Assembly: GCA_037178855.1 (NCBI GenBank)
Contig: JASJZC010000005.1
Location: 7,626,001-7,690,000, forward strand
Direction of reading: 5' to 3'
From: Oscheius sp. JU75
Taxonomy: Eukaryota; Nematoda; Chromadorea; Rhabditida; Rhabditidae
Length of the DNA: 64,000 bases
The translations under genes and the position numbers were made by a program. The notes below the pieces were generated by a model that ran no database searches, was not told where the DNA came from, and saw nothing but the letters and a program-made list of their open reading frames with translations. Below, piece after piece: positions 33,128-42,887 of the stretch; the first letter of the stretch is position 1, and each line of letters opens with the position of its first letter.

Positions 33128-34421
33128 ATGGGACTTCTAATCTTTCTTCTTTTTATTCCCAGTATTTCTATTCAGTGTGAACCTCCTTCTGATCCCTCAT
33201 TTAAAGGATCCGCACCAGCGCCTGATGTTCCATACAACGCAGCTACCGCAGTTTGTCGTAAACGCAAAAAACATCATGTACTCTCAGGCTGAATATCTAT
33301 CAGAGTTGGGTTTCATATCTGACAGTAGTGCACACAGACGAGATGTTAGCATGAGAGCCGTCTTAGAAGGCCTCGTTGACTTCCAGGTAAAGCCTTTGTT
33401 TAACTGTTAAATATAATATCAGAAATTCTATAAATTGGATCAAACGGGTAAGCTGGATGAAGCTACACTAAAAATTATGGCGACAAATCGGTGTGGTGTG
33501 AAAGATAAATTTCCTAAAAGGTTAATATCTATTTTAACTGTCGTGTAAAAAGGTTTCAGTGAGTCGAACAACAGAAAGAAACGATTTTTGCAACAGTATT
33601 GGAGACAAAGGGATGTAAAATATTTGTGAGCATATTACATTGACTGACGACCAAATTGGCTCTTTAGTATCGCTTCATATCCTCCACAATTTTCTACGTG
33701 TTTCGTAGAGAGCGAATTCCACCGAGCTGTTGAACTTGGATGGCAAACTTTCACTCCAGCATTGAATCTTTCGCGGACAACTAACATTGAAGAAGCAAGC
33801 ATCATAATCAACTTCACTGTATGTCCGATTCCGAGCTTAAAAGATATTGGTCTAGACTTCAAAGGAGCACAACAAAATCTGCTCTGCTAGCTTCAAACCT
33901 GGTCACGTGGCACATGGATTCTATCCCGAAGACTGACAAATACATTATAATTTGGATTATGACTTTAACCAATGTGAGTAATGGAGGCCTATAATAGCCC
34001 TGTCTACTTAAAACATTGTTTTTAACCATAATTGCCAGGGCCTGATCGGCTAGGAGTAAACGTATTTCACGAATTTGGGCATGCTCTGGGATTGGATCAC
34101 GAAAATGACAAAACCAGGTATACGGTCTCCGTGTCATTAGAAACTTTTTTGCAGTGTTATGTACGCCTACGACGATCCAATCGGGAGGAACTTTGGATGG
34201 TCAGGTGTTAATCAGTTGTTGGAAACCTACGGTCGCATTATTCGACTTAGCACGTATAATCTAAGTTTTCAGCACTTCGGAAAAAGAAAAGGAACATCAG
34301 CAGAGCGGAAAGAATGGAAATTGAGCACAATCCACAATATAGAAATTTCGGGTTTACCGATTATGATTTAGACAATCTCCGCTTAAGTGGAGGAGGGTAC
34401 GGCGGTGCAAACACAGGCTAA
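33128..34421 (+). pseudogene. Matrix metalloproteinase (M10A) copy 1, with an in-frame TGA
   Basis: Nine exons: 33128-33250, 33288-33386, 33423-33520, 33560-33625, 33668-33818, 33865-33973, 34039-34117, 34155-34231 and 34273-34421. Signal peptide GLLIFLLFIPSISIQ, prodomain (AEYLSELGFIS, FYKLDQTGKLDEATLKIM), cysteine switch NRCGVKD in place of PRCG.PD, a furin-like RKKR, then catalytic HEFGHALGLDH (zinc site HEXXHXXGXXH) and the Met-turn SVMYAYDDP. There is no hemopexin domain. A TGA at 33934-33936 interrupts exon 6, at a codon that is GGG (Gly) in copy 2 (FYPED-stop-QIHY against FYPEIGQIHF), before the zinc site. All other exons and splice sites are intact. Either a recent pseudogene, a readthrough case, or an assembly error. 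Confidence 0.75.
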
Positions 34422-34487
34422 TACAGATTTCGGACAATAAATCTTACAACAAGACTTTTCTTTTAACGCAACGATTGCCTTTGATTT

Positions 34488-34549
34488 GAAACCCTAAAAC
34501 TCATGTCGACCGAAAGATGTGGTGTCAAAGACATAACGTTTTCATATGA
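34488..34549 (+). repeat. Exact 62-nt copy of metalloproteinase copy 2 exon 3 / intron 3 border
   Basis: Identical to 35225-35286, which holds the cysteine-switch codons (ERCGVKD) and the start of the following intron. Similarity continues weakly for about 15 nt more. The rest of the gene is absent on either side. Confidence 0.85.
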
Positions 34550-34874
34550 CTATCTACAAACCAGTTTTTGAATTTACTCTTCCGCTACGAAGCTAAAATG
34601 CAGATTGTACGGCTATTTACTTGCTCATTTTCGTCGTTTGAACTGTAAATTCCTTCCGATTTTGATTTTTAGTCACACCGATTGAAACTGTCTCGCGCCA
34701 GCATTTATCCTTTTCAGCTGGGAGAAAACTTCTTTGCATAAATTGCATGAAAAAATCGATGATCCCGTCCAAGTTCACTATCTGCAATCGCAGAAAAACA
34801 CAAAGGTAGATGCTGTTTGCAAATGTAAGTAGCAAACACAAACATATGTTTGTATGCTTTCAATGCTCATAATG

Positions 34875-34907
34875 CTCTTATGGTCATGACTAGAATCATC
34901 ATAAAAA
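34875..34907 (+). promoter_or_regulatory. Conserved upstream element of metalloproteinase copy 2
   Basis: Partner of 33071-33103; about 25 of 33 positions agree, including CTCTTATGGT and ATAAAA. Confidence 0.55.
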
Positions 34908-34941
34908 CAGTACAGACGATAACAATCTGCGCCTTGAAAAC

Positions 34942-36096
34942 ATGAGATTCTTCTTAGTTGCTATCATTCTGATTTGCTATGTTCACTGCCAAAATTCTGT
35001 GGACTTTGCGGTATTCGTCGTTTGCAATAACATTACCCCTTATCGACAGATAAGTTATCTCACAAGCTACGGCTTTTTATCTGAATCCTCACTACCTGGA
35101 GTAGGAGATTCTATTTCTCTATACGAAATTCTCCTAGACTTTCAGGTTGTTTCTTCTTACTTTATCGCGTAAAGCACATCCTCAGGCTTACTATTCCTTG
35201 AATCAAACTGGCATACTGGATGACGAAACCCTAAAACTCATGTCGACCGAAAGATGTGGTGTCAAAGACATAACGTTTTCATATGAATATCTGCAAACAC
35301 ATATATTTTAGCGATTCTGAAAGCAGAAAGAAGCGCTCTCTGAGACATCGATGGACGAAACGGAACATCAAATACTTGTGGGTGTACTTCAAAGGCAAAA
35401 CGGGGTTTAGCATAGCGTCGTACTCACCTCATTTCACAGTAGATAGAATAAACAGCGAGTACTATCGAGCAGTTGAACGAGGATGGCAGCGATACACACC
35501 CGCCTTGACAGTTGCAAGAACAACCAACATTGCTGAAGCAAACATTATAATCAACTTCACCGGATGTTCATTTCTAGAGTTTAAAAAAGTTTAGTTTAGA
35601 CACTAGACCAGCACAATCGAATCTGCTCACAGATGTTCAAATCGTTGGAGGTGGCCCATGCATTCTATCCTGAAATTGGGCAAATACATTTTAACATGGA
35701 TTTCAACTTGAGTGCTCGTAAATAATGTCACTCGAAGCTTGACAATGGATTCAATTCCAGGACCCGACCAACTTGGTAACACAATTATTCATGAATTCGG
35801 ACACGCCATCGGTCTGGAACACGAAAATAATAGCAGAAGGTAAACATTCGGTAAATTTTAATATTTTTTTCAGTTTAATGTACGCAATAGACACTTCCAC
35901 ACCCAAATTTTATTCCAGTGAAAGCATTACTCTGCTTGGGCAGACCTATGGTTGTCACAGTTCATTACTCTTACTCAGTGCTGTTATAGCTCTCCCAAGA
36001 AAGAAAAGAAGCATCAGCAGAGCTGAAAGGATGGAAATCGAGCACCGTACGCAAAATGGACTAGTTCCGTTTCCCAGCTTTGGTCAAAACCATTAG
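34942..36096 (+). CDS. Matrix metalloproteinase (M10A) copy 2, 282 aa
   Basis: Nine exons: 34942-35010, 35050-35145, 35186-35274, 35312-35377, 35411-35565, 35607-35717, 35761-35839, 35874-35950 and 35990-36096. Signal peptide RFFLVAIILICYVHC, short prodomain with ISYLTSYGFLSESS and YYSLNQTGILDDETLKLM, cysteine switch ERCGVKD, basic cleavage site SRKKRS, catalytic core with YYRAVERGWQRYTPAL, INFTG, VAHAFYPEIGQIHFNMDF and the zinc motif HEFGHAIGLEH, then Met-turn SLMYAID. It ends with a basic tail (ALPRKKRSISRAERMEIEH) and lacks a hemopexin domain. Four exons have the same length as in copy 1 (66, 79, 77 nt and similar). The predicted role is a secreted zinc endopeptidase acting on extracellular matrix or bacterial substrates. 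Confidence 0.85.
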
Positions 36097-36283
36097 GAGG
36101 TCCGCCTCAGTGGAGATGAAAAGTAGTAATATAAAATAATGATGAAAAATAATATGTGTTTTCTCTTCTTTGATGCAAACTTTACACCATCTTCCGAACT
36201 GTTTACCAGTCAAAATACGATTGATAGATGCCGAAATTACGCCTGTTTACCTGGTCGAGACTATGATGTCAACAGGTGGACGC

Positions 36284-36292
36284 TATAAAAGG
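36284..36292 (+). promoter_or_regulatory. TATA box of the Gly/Tyr-rich peptide gene
   Basis: TATAAAAGG, first T 36 nt before the ATG at 36320. Confidence 0.7.
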
Positions 36293-36319
36293 TCACCCAG
36301 TTGCTTGTGATTTTCAAAG

Positions 36320-36607
36320 ATGAACTTCTTCTTTGTTTTTGCTTGCGTTTTCGCTTTGATCTCAACAACAACAGCCCAGTATGGACTCTATGGATTCCCC
36401 GGTTATGGTCTAGGTTATCCGAGCTACGGTTTCGGTGGAATGTATGGCGGTGGAATGGGCTGGAACCCTGTGAGGTTTGTTTCAGTACTTGTTGTTCCTG
36501 TAAAAACAAAGTTTAGGGGTGCTATCCGAGGCGGGCTGTTCGGGGCCGCTCTTGGAAGACCACTGCAAGGAGCACTTGTTGGAGCAGCACTTGGAAAAAA
36601 GAAATAA
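36320..36607 (+). CDS. Small secreted glycine/tyrosine-rich peptide precursor
   Basis: Exons 36320-36474 and 36517-36607 give about 81 aa. Signal peptide NFFFVFACVFALISTTTA is followed by QYGLYGFPGYGLGYPSYGFG and MYGGGMGW, then WNPVR joined to GAIRGGLFGAALG and a repeat-like GRPLQGALVGAALGKKK. The Gly/Tyr section resembles nematode antimicrobial or neuropeptide-like (cnc/nlp) precursors, and the second half is a small amphipathic Gly/Ala block with the repeat GAALG. The intron (42 nt) has no in-frame stop, so an unspliced 95-aa version is possible. Function is inferred only from composition. Confidence 0.65.
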   Translation: MNFFFVFACVFALISTTTAQYGLYGFPGYGLGYPSYGFGGMYGGGMGWNPVRFVSVLVVPVKTKFRGAIRGGLFGAALGRPLQGALVGAALGKKK

Positions 36608-36815
36608 GTTGGCAAAATGGCTCGTGGATGCAAATAATAAACAATTTTTAATACGACCAGTCTTCTACTAAAATGTCTGTAGGCCTGTAGACTGTTTTAC
36701 CCTGGCCTCTCATTGGACAACAGCTCTTCGCCATTCATGGATCCTGTTGTCCAGAAAATGGTGTATGCTCTCCTTAAGCGCCTTAAGCTTGATTTTTTTT
36801 ATGTATTATTTAAAC

Positions 36816-38260
36816 CTACTTGTTGCAAGCCAAATAAATTGGCACTGTCGAAAAGTTCCACCCAAGCCAGATAAGCTTAAATACGTAAAGATACATGATC
36901 TGACTCATCCCCAAGTATTGCGGTACCCAACCTTTCCCAGTCAAAATATCGATTGTGATCAGGATGAACGGGAAAAAGAAACTGGAGCAGAAGGCTTGTA
37001 CAGACATGTATTGCTCCTTCTTGATAGAAGTGCTTCTCTTTCGGACAGCGACGATTTGACCGAAAATGATCATGTAGGCAAGAAAAGACAGAAACATTGC
37101 GACAAGCTCGATGTAATACATATAGTAGAATACAATATCGGCGTAGTTTTTAACTGTGTTTTTGTACGGAATTGTTGTATTGATGGCACCGTTGGAGGCC
37201 CGGTAGTCTTCAATTAAAACAAAGAAGAGAACTAATTGATAGATCATGGCTGTCAGGAAAAAGATGAAAACCACAATGTATCCCATCTAAATGTTTTGGT
37301 TTCCTTTATAGTTTAATCATCACTAACAATAAGACAGTTAGATTATTTTGGAAAACTGCCTGCCGGATAACTTCCGCATTTCACTCTTCCCTTTTCTGTT
37401 TGTTTGGGTATGAATCGGTTTTTTGTTCCAAGCATATACATCACTGTTCGTTCAAAACATAACGAGGTTTCGACATCAAACTTCGGGATTACGCAGATAA
37501 ACTAATTCATGATCTCACTTTAAATATCATTTTGCGATTTTTTAGTTGACTGGATTCGCAGAGTAGTAGATTGTTGAGAACACTGAAATTATCCTCTGAT
37601 CTATCTACTTATCTAGCTGACGCTCAGTTTACATTAACACAAAGGTCCATTCCTCACCAAATAAGCAGTTTTTGAGTTAAAAACTGAGGATGACGACAGC
37701 GTGACAACTACAAAGCGATTATAGGAGAGAAGAACGGCAAGAATTATTCCAGTATGCCAAAGTGTTGCGATGATTGAATTCGCGATCTTAAAATGGGGTT
37801 GTTTCTTGGAACATGACGGTGAGTTACGTTAAACAAAAAAACACCGAACGCTTTTCCAAAAGCAAGAAAGTACTCTTCCATGAAGAGTTCCATCGAGTGC
37901 TCGACGTGCAAAACCATTTCAACACACTCACAAATCCCCAGAAGAAACATGATGTTAAATGCTCTGTTATCATTAAACTTTTTGTTGAAGTAGAAAATCT
38001 GAAGAGAAAAAAATGCTAAAAAGTGGTAAACTTGCCAGGGTGAGAGGGACATGCAAACATATTCCTATCAAACCAAGAACAATAGTGCAAGAAAAGTAAA
38101 TTTTATGGGTTTCTATGTGGCCGAAGACACTCTGAAGTAAGTAATCTAATTCTTTGAGATAACAAAACTAACCAAAAGAAGAGGGAAGATAATAACGAAG
38201 CTGATGACCACAGTAATCGAAAGAAAAATCTTCCAAAACGTGGTCTCTTTGGAGATCATA
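36816..38260 (-). CDS. 7TM chemoreceptor, srt-like
   Basis: Read on the minus strand from the ATG at 38260: TM1 (FLSITVVISFVIIFPLLL), intron at about 38173, SVFGHIETHKIYFSCTIVLG (TM2 region), FNKKFNDNRAFNIMFLLGIC, IIATLWHTGIILAVLLSYNR ending TM3 with an NR motif, then after an intron of about 400 nt a long final exon (37286-36816) with MGYIVVFIFFLTAMIYQLVL, KEQYMSVQAFCSSFFFPFIL and a last membrane segment ending YLACNK. The K...AF.IMF.LGI.. pattern and NR after TM3 point to the Srt group, but Sru or Srx-like membership cannot be excluded. The splice between exons 2 and 3 (donor after ICLH, GTCCCT) is my least certain junction. Confidence 0.6.
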
Positions 38261-38857
38261 GTCTATCTATCTATCAGACAATCTGAATCAACTTGCTGAA
38301 TGGTGCGCAAACTTGATTTAATGTGAGGTTAAAAGGTCAGTTATTAGGTGTTCTATGATTTTACTTTACTGTCGGACGAGGCAATAAAAGTTGCACACAA
38401 AGTTCACCAGTTGAGGATGAGCTGTCACTAACAGAAAAGGAAGTATCTGGACTGCCGTCTAGACAAAAACACACAACCGAGGTGCAATTAGTGAAAAGCA
38501 AAGCAATACACGACTAATACGATGAACAGATGTTTTTCTTTAACTATTCCTTTTTAGCTTTACTCTTTCTATCGAAGAATACAGTTCGAAAACAGTATCC
38601 TGGCAAAGACAGGAGCACGAAGGTGGTCATTAAATGATTTCAACGTTTCGCAGTCGGCATTTTTCAGAGCTCTCCTTGTTTCCAGTATTTTCAGGTTAAA
38701 CTCATTTTGCAGCTTCTCACATTGTTGACCGATCCACGAACAAATCAATCAACCAACTGGCCATCACAGCGCGATCCTTGCTCTCTGGCAGATTGCTGCT
38801 AGCAGCTTTTTGCTCAGGAGTCTTTTATTACTTCCTCGCTCAGATCCACAACCTAAA
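38261..38857. other. Intergenic region, nothing supported
   Basis: Divergent upstream region between the srt-like receptor and sorbitol dehydrogenase. No elements recognised. Confidence 0.4.
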
Positions 38858-41219
38858 ATGAGTGAAGACAATTTATCGGTCGTGCTCCATGGTGTCAATG
38901 ACATGCGTATAGAACAAAGAGAAATTCCGACTGCGGGACATGGCCAGATCCTGATTCGGTGGGTTACTAACTAGAATAAATGAAGCAAAATTAGCATGAA
39001 CACAGTTGGAATTTGTGGCTCTGATGTTCACTTTTGGACCCACGGAGCAATTGGCAGTTTTGTCGTTCGAGAGCCAATGGTCCTTGGACACGAGAGTTCT
39101 GGAATTGTGGCTGGTATTGGTCCTGGGGTAGAAGGGTTCAAGGTCGGTGATCGCATAGCTATTGAGCCTGGTCTCCCGTGCAAAAGCTGCCAAATTTGCA
39201 AGGTAAGATGTTTTGCTCCGACCCACGCTTAAGTTTAGAAAGGACGCTACAATCTCTGTCCCGATGAGAAGTTCTTTGCCACTCCCCCAGTCAGTGGAGC
39301 TTTGTCACGCTTTGTCGCCTACGACGCTGGTTTCTGCTACAGGTAGGTTGTACAGAAGTTTTCTTTTTTTTAGGAATATTCTGTTCAGGCTACCAGACCA
39401 TGTTTCCTTCGAAGACGGAGCTCTCTTAGAGCCCCTATCAGTAGCTGTTCATACCTGTAACCGGGCGAACATTCGAATTGGGGAAAGGGTTCTTGTCATG
39501 GGTGCAGGTAATACTTTTTAGCTGTAACGGAAACAAAACACAATTCAGGTCCAATTGGTAGCTTGTGTATGATGACAGCGAAAGCCTGCGGCGCTGGCCT
39601 GATTTTGGTTGCCGACTTGGATGAATCCCGTCTGGAACAAGTCAAACAATTGGGGGCTGACTTCACTATCAGCACTAGGTTTTTACTGTTCTATTCTGTC
39701 CAAATGCAATTTCAGAGGTAAATCCGCTCAACAAATAGCCGACGAAGCTGTCGATCTTTTGGGACGAGCACCAGATGCCACATTAGAATGCACGGGTGCT
39801 GCTGTTTGCATCAGTTCTGGGATCCTGGTAGAGTCACGCTATAACTTAACTTTTTTTTTTTTTTACAAAGTTTTGACGCAGTACAAAAACGGCCATTTTT
39901 ATACTCGCTATAACGTACTGCTGGACCTGCACAAAGTCGAGCCTCGTTATAACGTATCTTTTCAATATTTTTGGTTGGCGTCATTGAAAAATTGCTGTTT
40001 TTTGCGCGGACAGAAATATTTCCGAAAATTTTCAAGGTTCGAAGGTGATATTCGATTTTTCTATCTTTTTTTTATCCCTTTTCTTCTCTTCCCCCCTTTT
40101 TTTTCTTTTCGGGGCGTACCTATCTTGTCTTTTCCAAAAAAAAACGATTGCTAAAGACCACTGCTAAACAGTTAAACCCACTTCTCATTCTTTGACCCCG
40201 CTGCGCGTCTCTCGAACCCGCTTCAATTTCACTATCGTCCCTAGAGGGACCCAATGACAGCTATAACTGTCTTTGAGCCCTGTACTGTATATATTTCTTT
40301 CTGTCAACCCTGTCCGCATGTTTTCCTCCAGACGAGCTAACGTTCACCCAGCATCTCTTAAACTTACTTGACTTGCAAGTAGTTATTGCTGTCACAAGTA
40401 ACTGCGACAAATAGATTATTCTTCAGACAGACAGATACACACACGCAGACTTTTAGGCATTTTGAACTAGATAGTGAGACAATAAGCTCCAATAACTGGA
40501 ACAAACACGTCATCCGGAGTCAACCATTGGCCATTGTCGCAGACGAAAGTGAACTAAATCTTCTGTGTGAAGAAGCAAAGATGAAATTTTACTGTTGGAC
40601 CAGCAATGAGACCAGCATTAGGATCCATATCATTGTAGTATCATTGTAGTCTTCGGACATACTGTTTCCAACGCAAGTTATTCTTATCTGATTCGTCATA
40701 TTGATAGACACACACACACTAGATAATTGCCTAATTGTGTTGAAAACTCGTTATAACGCACTGTACCTCTCATTTTGGGTCAAAAAGCCTCGGTATACGT
40801 ACTTCTCAATATAACGTATATCGTATGTACCCCTGGGCCTGCACGAGGGGATACGTTATAGTGAGACTCGACTGTTTGCCTAAACTCTTAAATCATATTC
40901 GTTATGTTAGGCTACTCGCCCTGGAGGAGTGTTGGTTATGGTAGGACTGGGAGATCCTCTGGTGGAAGTGCCTTTGATTGAAGCGGCACTAAAGGAGGTT
41001 GACATTCGCAGTACTTTCCGCTACGCCAACTGGTTAGGCTACTAATGTTACTCTTTCGAGCCAGTAAGTTCCAGTTACCCCACAGCCTTGGAGCTCGTTG
41101 CCACAGGAAGAATCGTCTTGTCCGGTCTAACAAGAGCTCATTACACGCTCGAGGAATCACTGGAAGCCTTCAAAAGAACACAGAAAGGTGATGTCATCAA
41201 AGTTTTCATCACATGTTAG
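38858..41219 (+). CDS. Zinc-dependent sorbitol (polyol) dehydrogenase, 346 aa
   Basis: Eight exons: 38858-38958, 38995-39202, 39239-39342, 39389-39507, 39549-39678, 39716-39827, 40911-41032 and 41075-41219. It is a medium-chain dehydrogenase oxidising polyols such as sorbitol with NAD in the cytosol. Catalytic zinc ligands are in [10 protein letters not shown] and GHESSG. The structural zinc cysteines are in [25 protein letters not shown], the nucleotide-binding loop [26 protein letters not shown] and [10 protein letters not shown] follow, and [14 protein letters not shown] near the end is typical of SDH. Length is normal for the family. Intron 6 (39828-40910) is about 1.1 kb against 36-46 nt for most others because it carries a transposon-like insertion. 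The coding sequence is unaffected. Confidence 0.88.
39830..40880. mobile_element. Inverted-repeat transposon-like insertion in SDH intron 6
   Basis: The left end GTAGAGTCACGCTATAAC faces the right end, which read on the minus strand is CAGTCGAGTCTCACTATAAC. Further CGTTATAACG / CTATAACG palindromes lie at about 39907, 39947, 40750 and 40812. This TATAACG-rich terminal inverted repeat recalls pogo/Tigger-type elements (TIRs starting CAGT). No transposase frame is present. The middle contains poly-T tracts and the repeat also seen at 28473. Confidence 0.6.
40173..40440. repeat. Dispersed repeat, copy 2 (partner at 28473-28760)
   Basis: Located inside the SDH intron insertion. Shares CCTAGAGGG, the CAATGACAGCTATAAC block, GCATGTTTTCCTC and CTTACTTGACTTGC with the copy at 28.5 kb in the same order. 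Confidence 0.6.
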
Positions 41220-42006
41220 ACTTGGTCCAAAAAGTGGACTGCTTTTCCTTCTTAATAAAGAGAATTTGGGTCGGCTGTAAAGACGAAAGGGAGGGGAGAC
41301 ACGACAGATGTGCCACTAAACAGGATACATCTACAAATTAAATCTTACTCACACGACAAAGCTCACGTTTATAACAGAAAGGTTACTGGGCATCCAAACC
41401 TTCAGAGTACATCCTGTGGTGTCGTACTGTCCCTTATTGAAATTCATTGTCAGCTAAAGAAAACTGGCTTTAAACACTAGTTCATTATAGTTGCTTGGTA
41501 CGTTTTTCTATGCTGAGAAAAGAAGATGGATGTTGTCAATATAGGGAAGTTTCCAATACTGCTGATAACCTGATAATTTGCTCCCGTCGAGAAGGCAGAA
41601 ATACAAGGATCTGAATTAAGTATATGCTTGTTCGAAACAACAATTACGTCTAGCTAGCTGTTCCACAAATATTGTAACAGGTAAGTTGATGCAGGAAGAT
41701 AGTCTAATGAGAGTTCAAAAAGATGATCTATTGTGGACTGAGAGTCTGTCTGTGTCTGTTCTACAATATATTACCGTTTATTAACAGTTCGGTTGTTAGT
41801 TTATTAATTAGATAGAGAGATAAAGAGGCACACAATACACGACAGCGACCTGAGGGAGCTACTGGAGTCGAGCGGTATCCACCTCTTGGAGGCGGGGAAT
41901 CTAGCAAAAAGTCGGGAGCGATAGACTGATTCATGTGAAAAGATGTAGAGCTAGAGAGTATCGAACAAACAAACTTGTAACGTATGTGTTGTGGTACAGA
42001 GAACTG
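41220..42006. other. Intergenic region, nothing supported
   Basis: Convergent ends of SDH and copy VI. No gene, RNA or repeat recognised. Confidence 0.4.
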
Positions 42007-42469
42007 CTAGAAATTGGCAATCTTTTTGATATTCTTTCCAGTGAAAGATCCCTGGTAGACCCCGTCTCCGCGCAAGAAGAATCCTATTTGTGTTTCTTTG
42101 GTGGTGTCGATATCCTGTGGACAGCCAGAGAAGACAGAGAAGCTGAACTTCTTTTTATTGCTGCTCTGGCCACTGCATGAGACTCTTGTGGAACATGTTT
42201 GACAGCAATCAGGTTCTGAAAAAATAGTCAGCGGAGCTTGAAGTTGATTTACTGAAGACAAAAATCGTGCCCTCTCCATTGTTTAACTTTTTGGGACCAA
42301 CTTTTCCATTTGGAGTCTTCAACTGACATGTAACTGTGGCTGTAACGTCTCTTCCCATCGTGTTCGCCACATGAAAGCAAATAATGAGCGAAGTAAATTT
42401 GCCTACTTTGATTCTGTAGTTTCCAACTGCTAAGACAGCCGGGAGAAGAAAAATGAGGATTGAATTCAT
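42007..42469 (-). CDS. RGDxVYxG family small secreted protein, copy VI
   Basis: Minus strand, exons 42469-42253 and 42215-42007. Signal peptide NSILIFLLPAVLAVG, NYRIK, then VANTMGRDVTATVTCQLKT, KKLNNGEGTIFVF joined to KPDCCQTCSTRVSCSG and the end block IGFFLRGDGVYQGSFTGKN. The place of intron 1 begins GTAGGC but ends TTTCAT where the relatives have an AG. The 36 nt are stop-free and in frame, so I read exons 1 and 2 as one. The copy lies 10 kb from the others, and its RGDGVYQG motif is closest to copies II-IV. Confidence 0.75.
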
Positions 42470-42494
42470 TTGTTACCTCAGATTTACTCATTCC

Positions 42495-42503
42495 CCTTAT
42501 ATA
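42495..42503 (-). promoter_or_regulatory. TATA box of RGDxVYxG copy VI
   Basis: TATATAAGG on the minus strand, first T 34 nt before the ATG at 42469. Confidence 0.6.
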
Positions 42504-42848
42504 GATACCACATATTAATATTAACACGTTTGCAATAGTAATCAGTCTGCCAAAACACTTTTTGCATGTACTGCTCTTCGATTTACGACCACTGATCATG
42601 CGCTTTGGTTATGCCTTTTGTAGTCCTTCACACTTCTTTCTCTCGGAAGAGGGACATTTTTTTTCTTTTGCTTTATTTCAAGCCCCACACGATCGTTCGA
42701 ATTATCGTTCATTTTACTACTCGTAATGGACATCTGCGCAGCTTCAAAAATAATGCGACGTTTGACGCAGAATATTAAAAAAGCCTAATAATGCTCTTTG
42801 CAAAGTTGTTTTTCTGACTTAATGTATTTCATTTACACGTTGAATGTG

Positions 42849-42856
42849 TATAAAAG
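42849..42856 (+). promoter_or_regulatory. TATA box of ML-domain gene 1
   Basis: TATAAAAG, first T 39 nt before the ATG at 42888. Confidence 0.7.
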
Positions 42857-42887
42857 GCTGAAAGGCTGTATTCATCTCACAAAAGAC

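Larger units (their letters stand above)
34422..34941. other. Between the two metalloproteinase genes
   Basis: Contains the exact 62-nt exon fragment (34488-34549) and the upstream element of copy 2. A minus-strand open frame at 34617-34841 begins with a hydrophobic stretch but has no other support and I do not call it. Confidence 0.45.
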
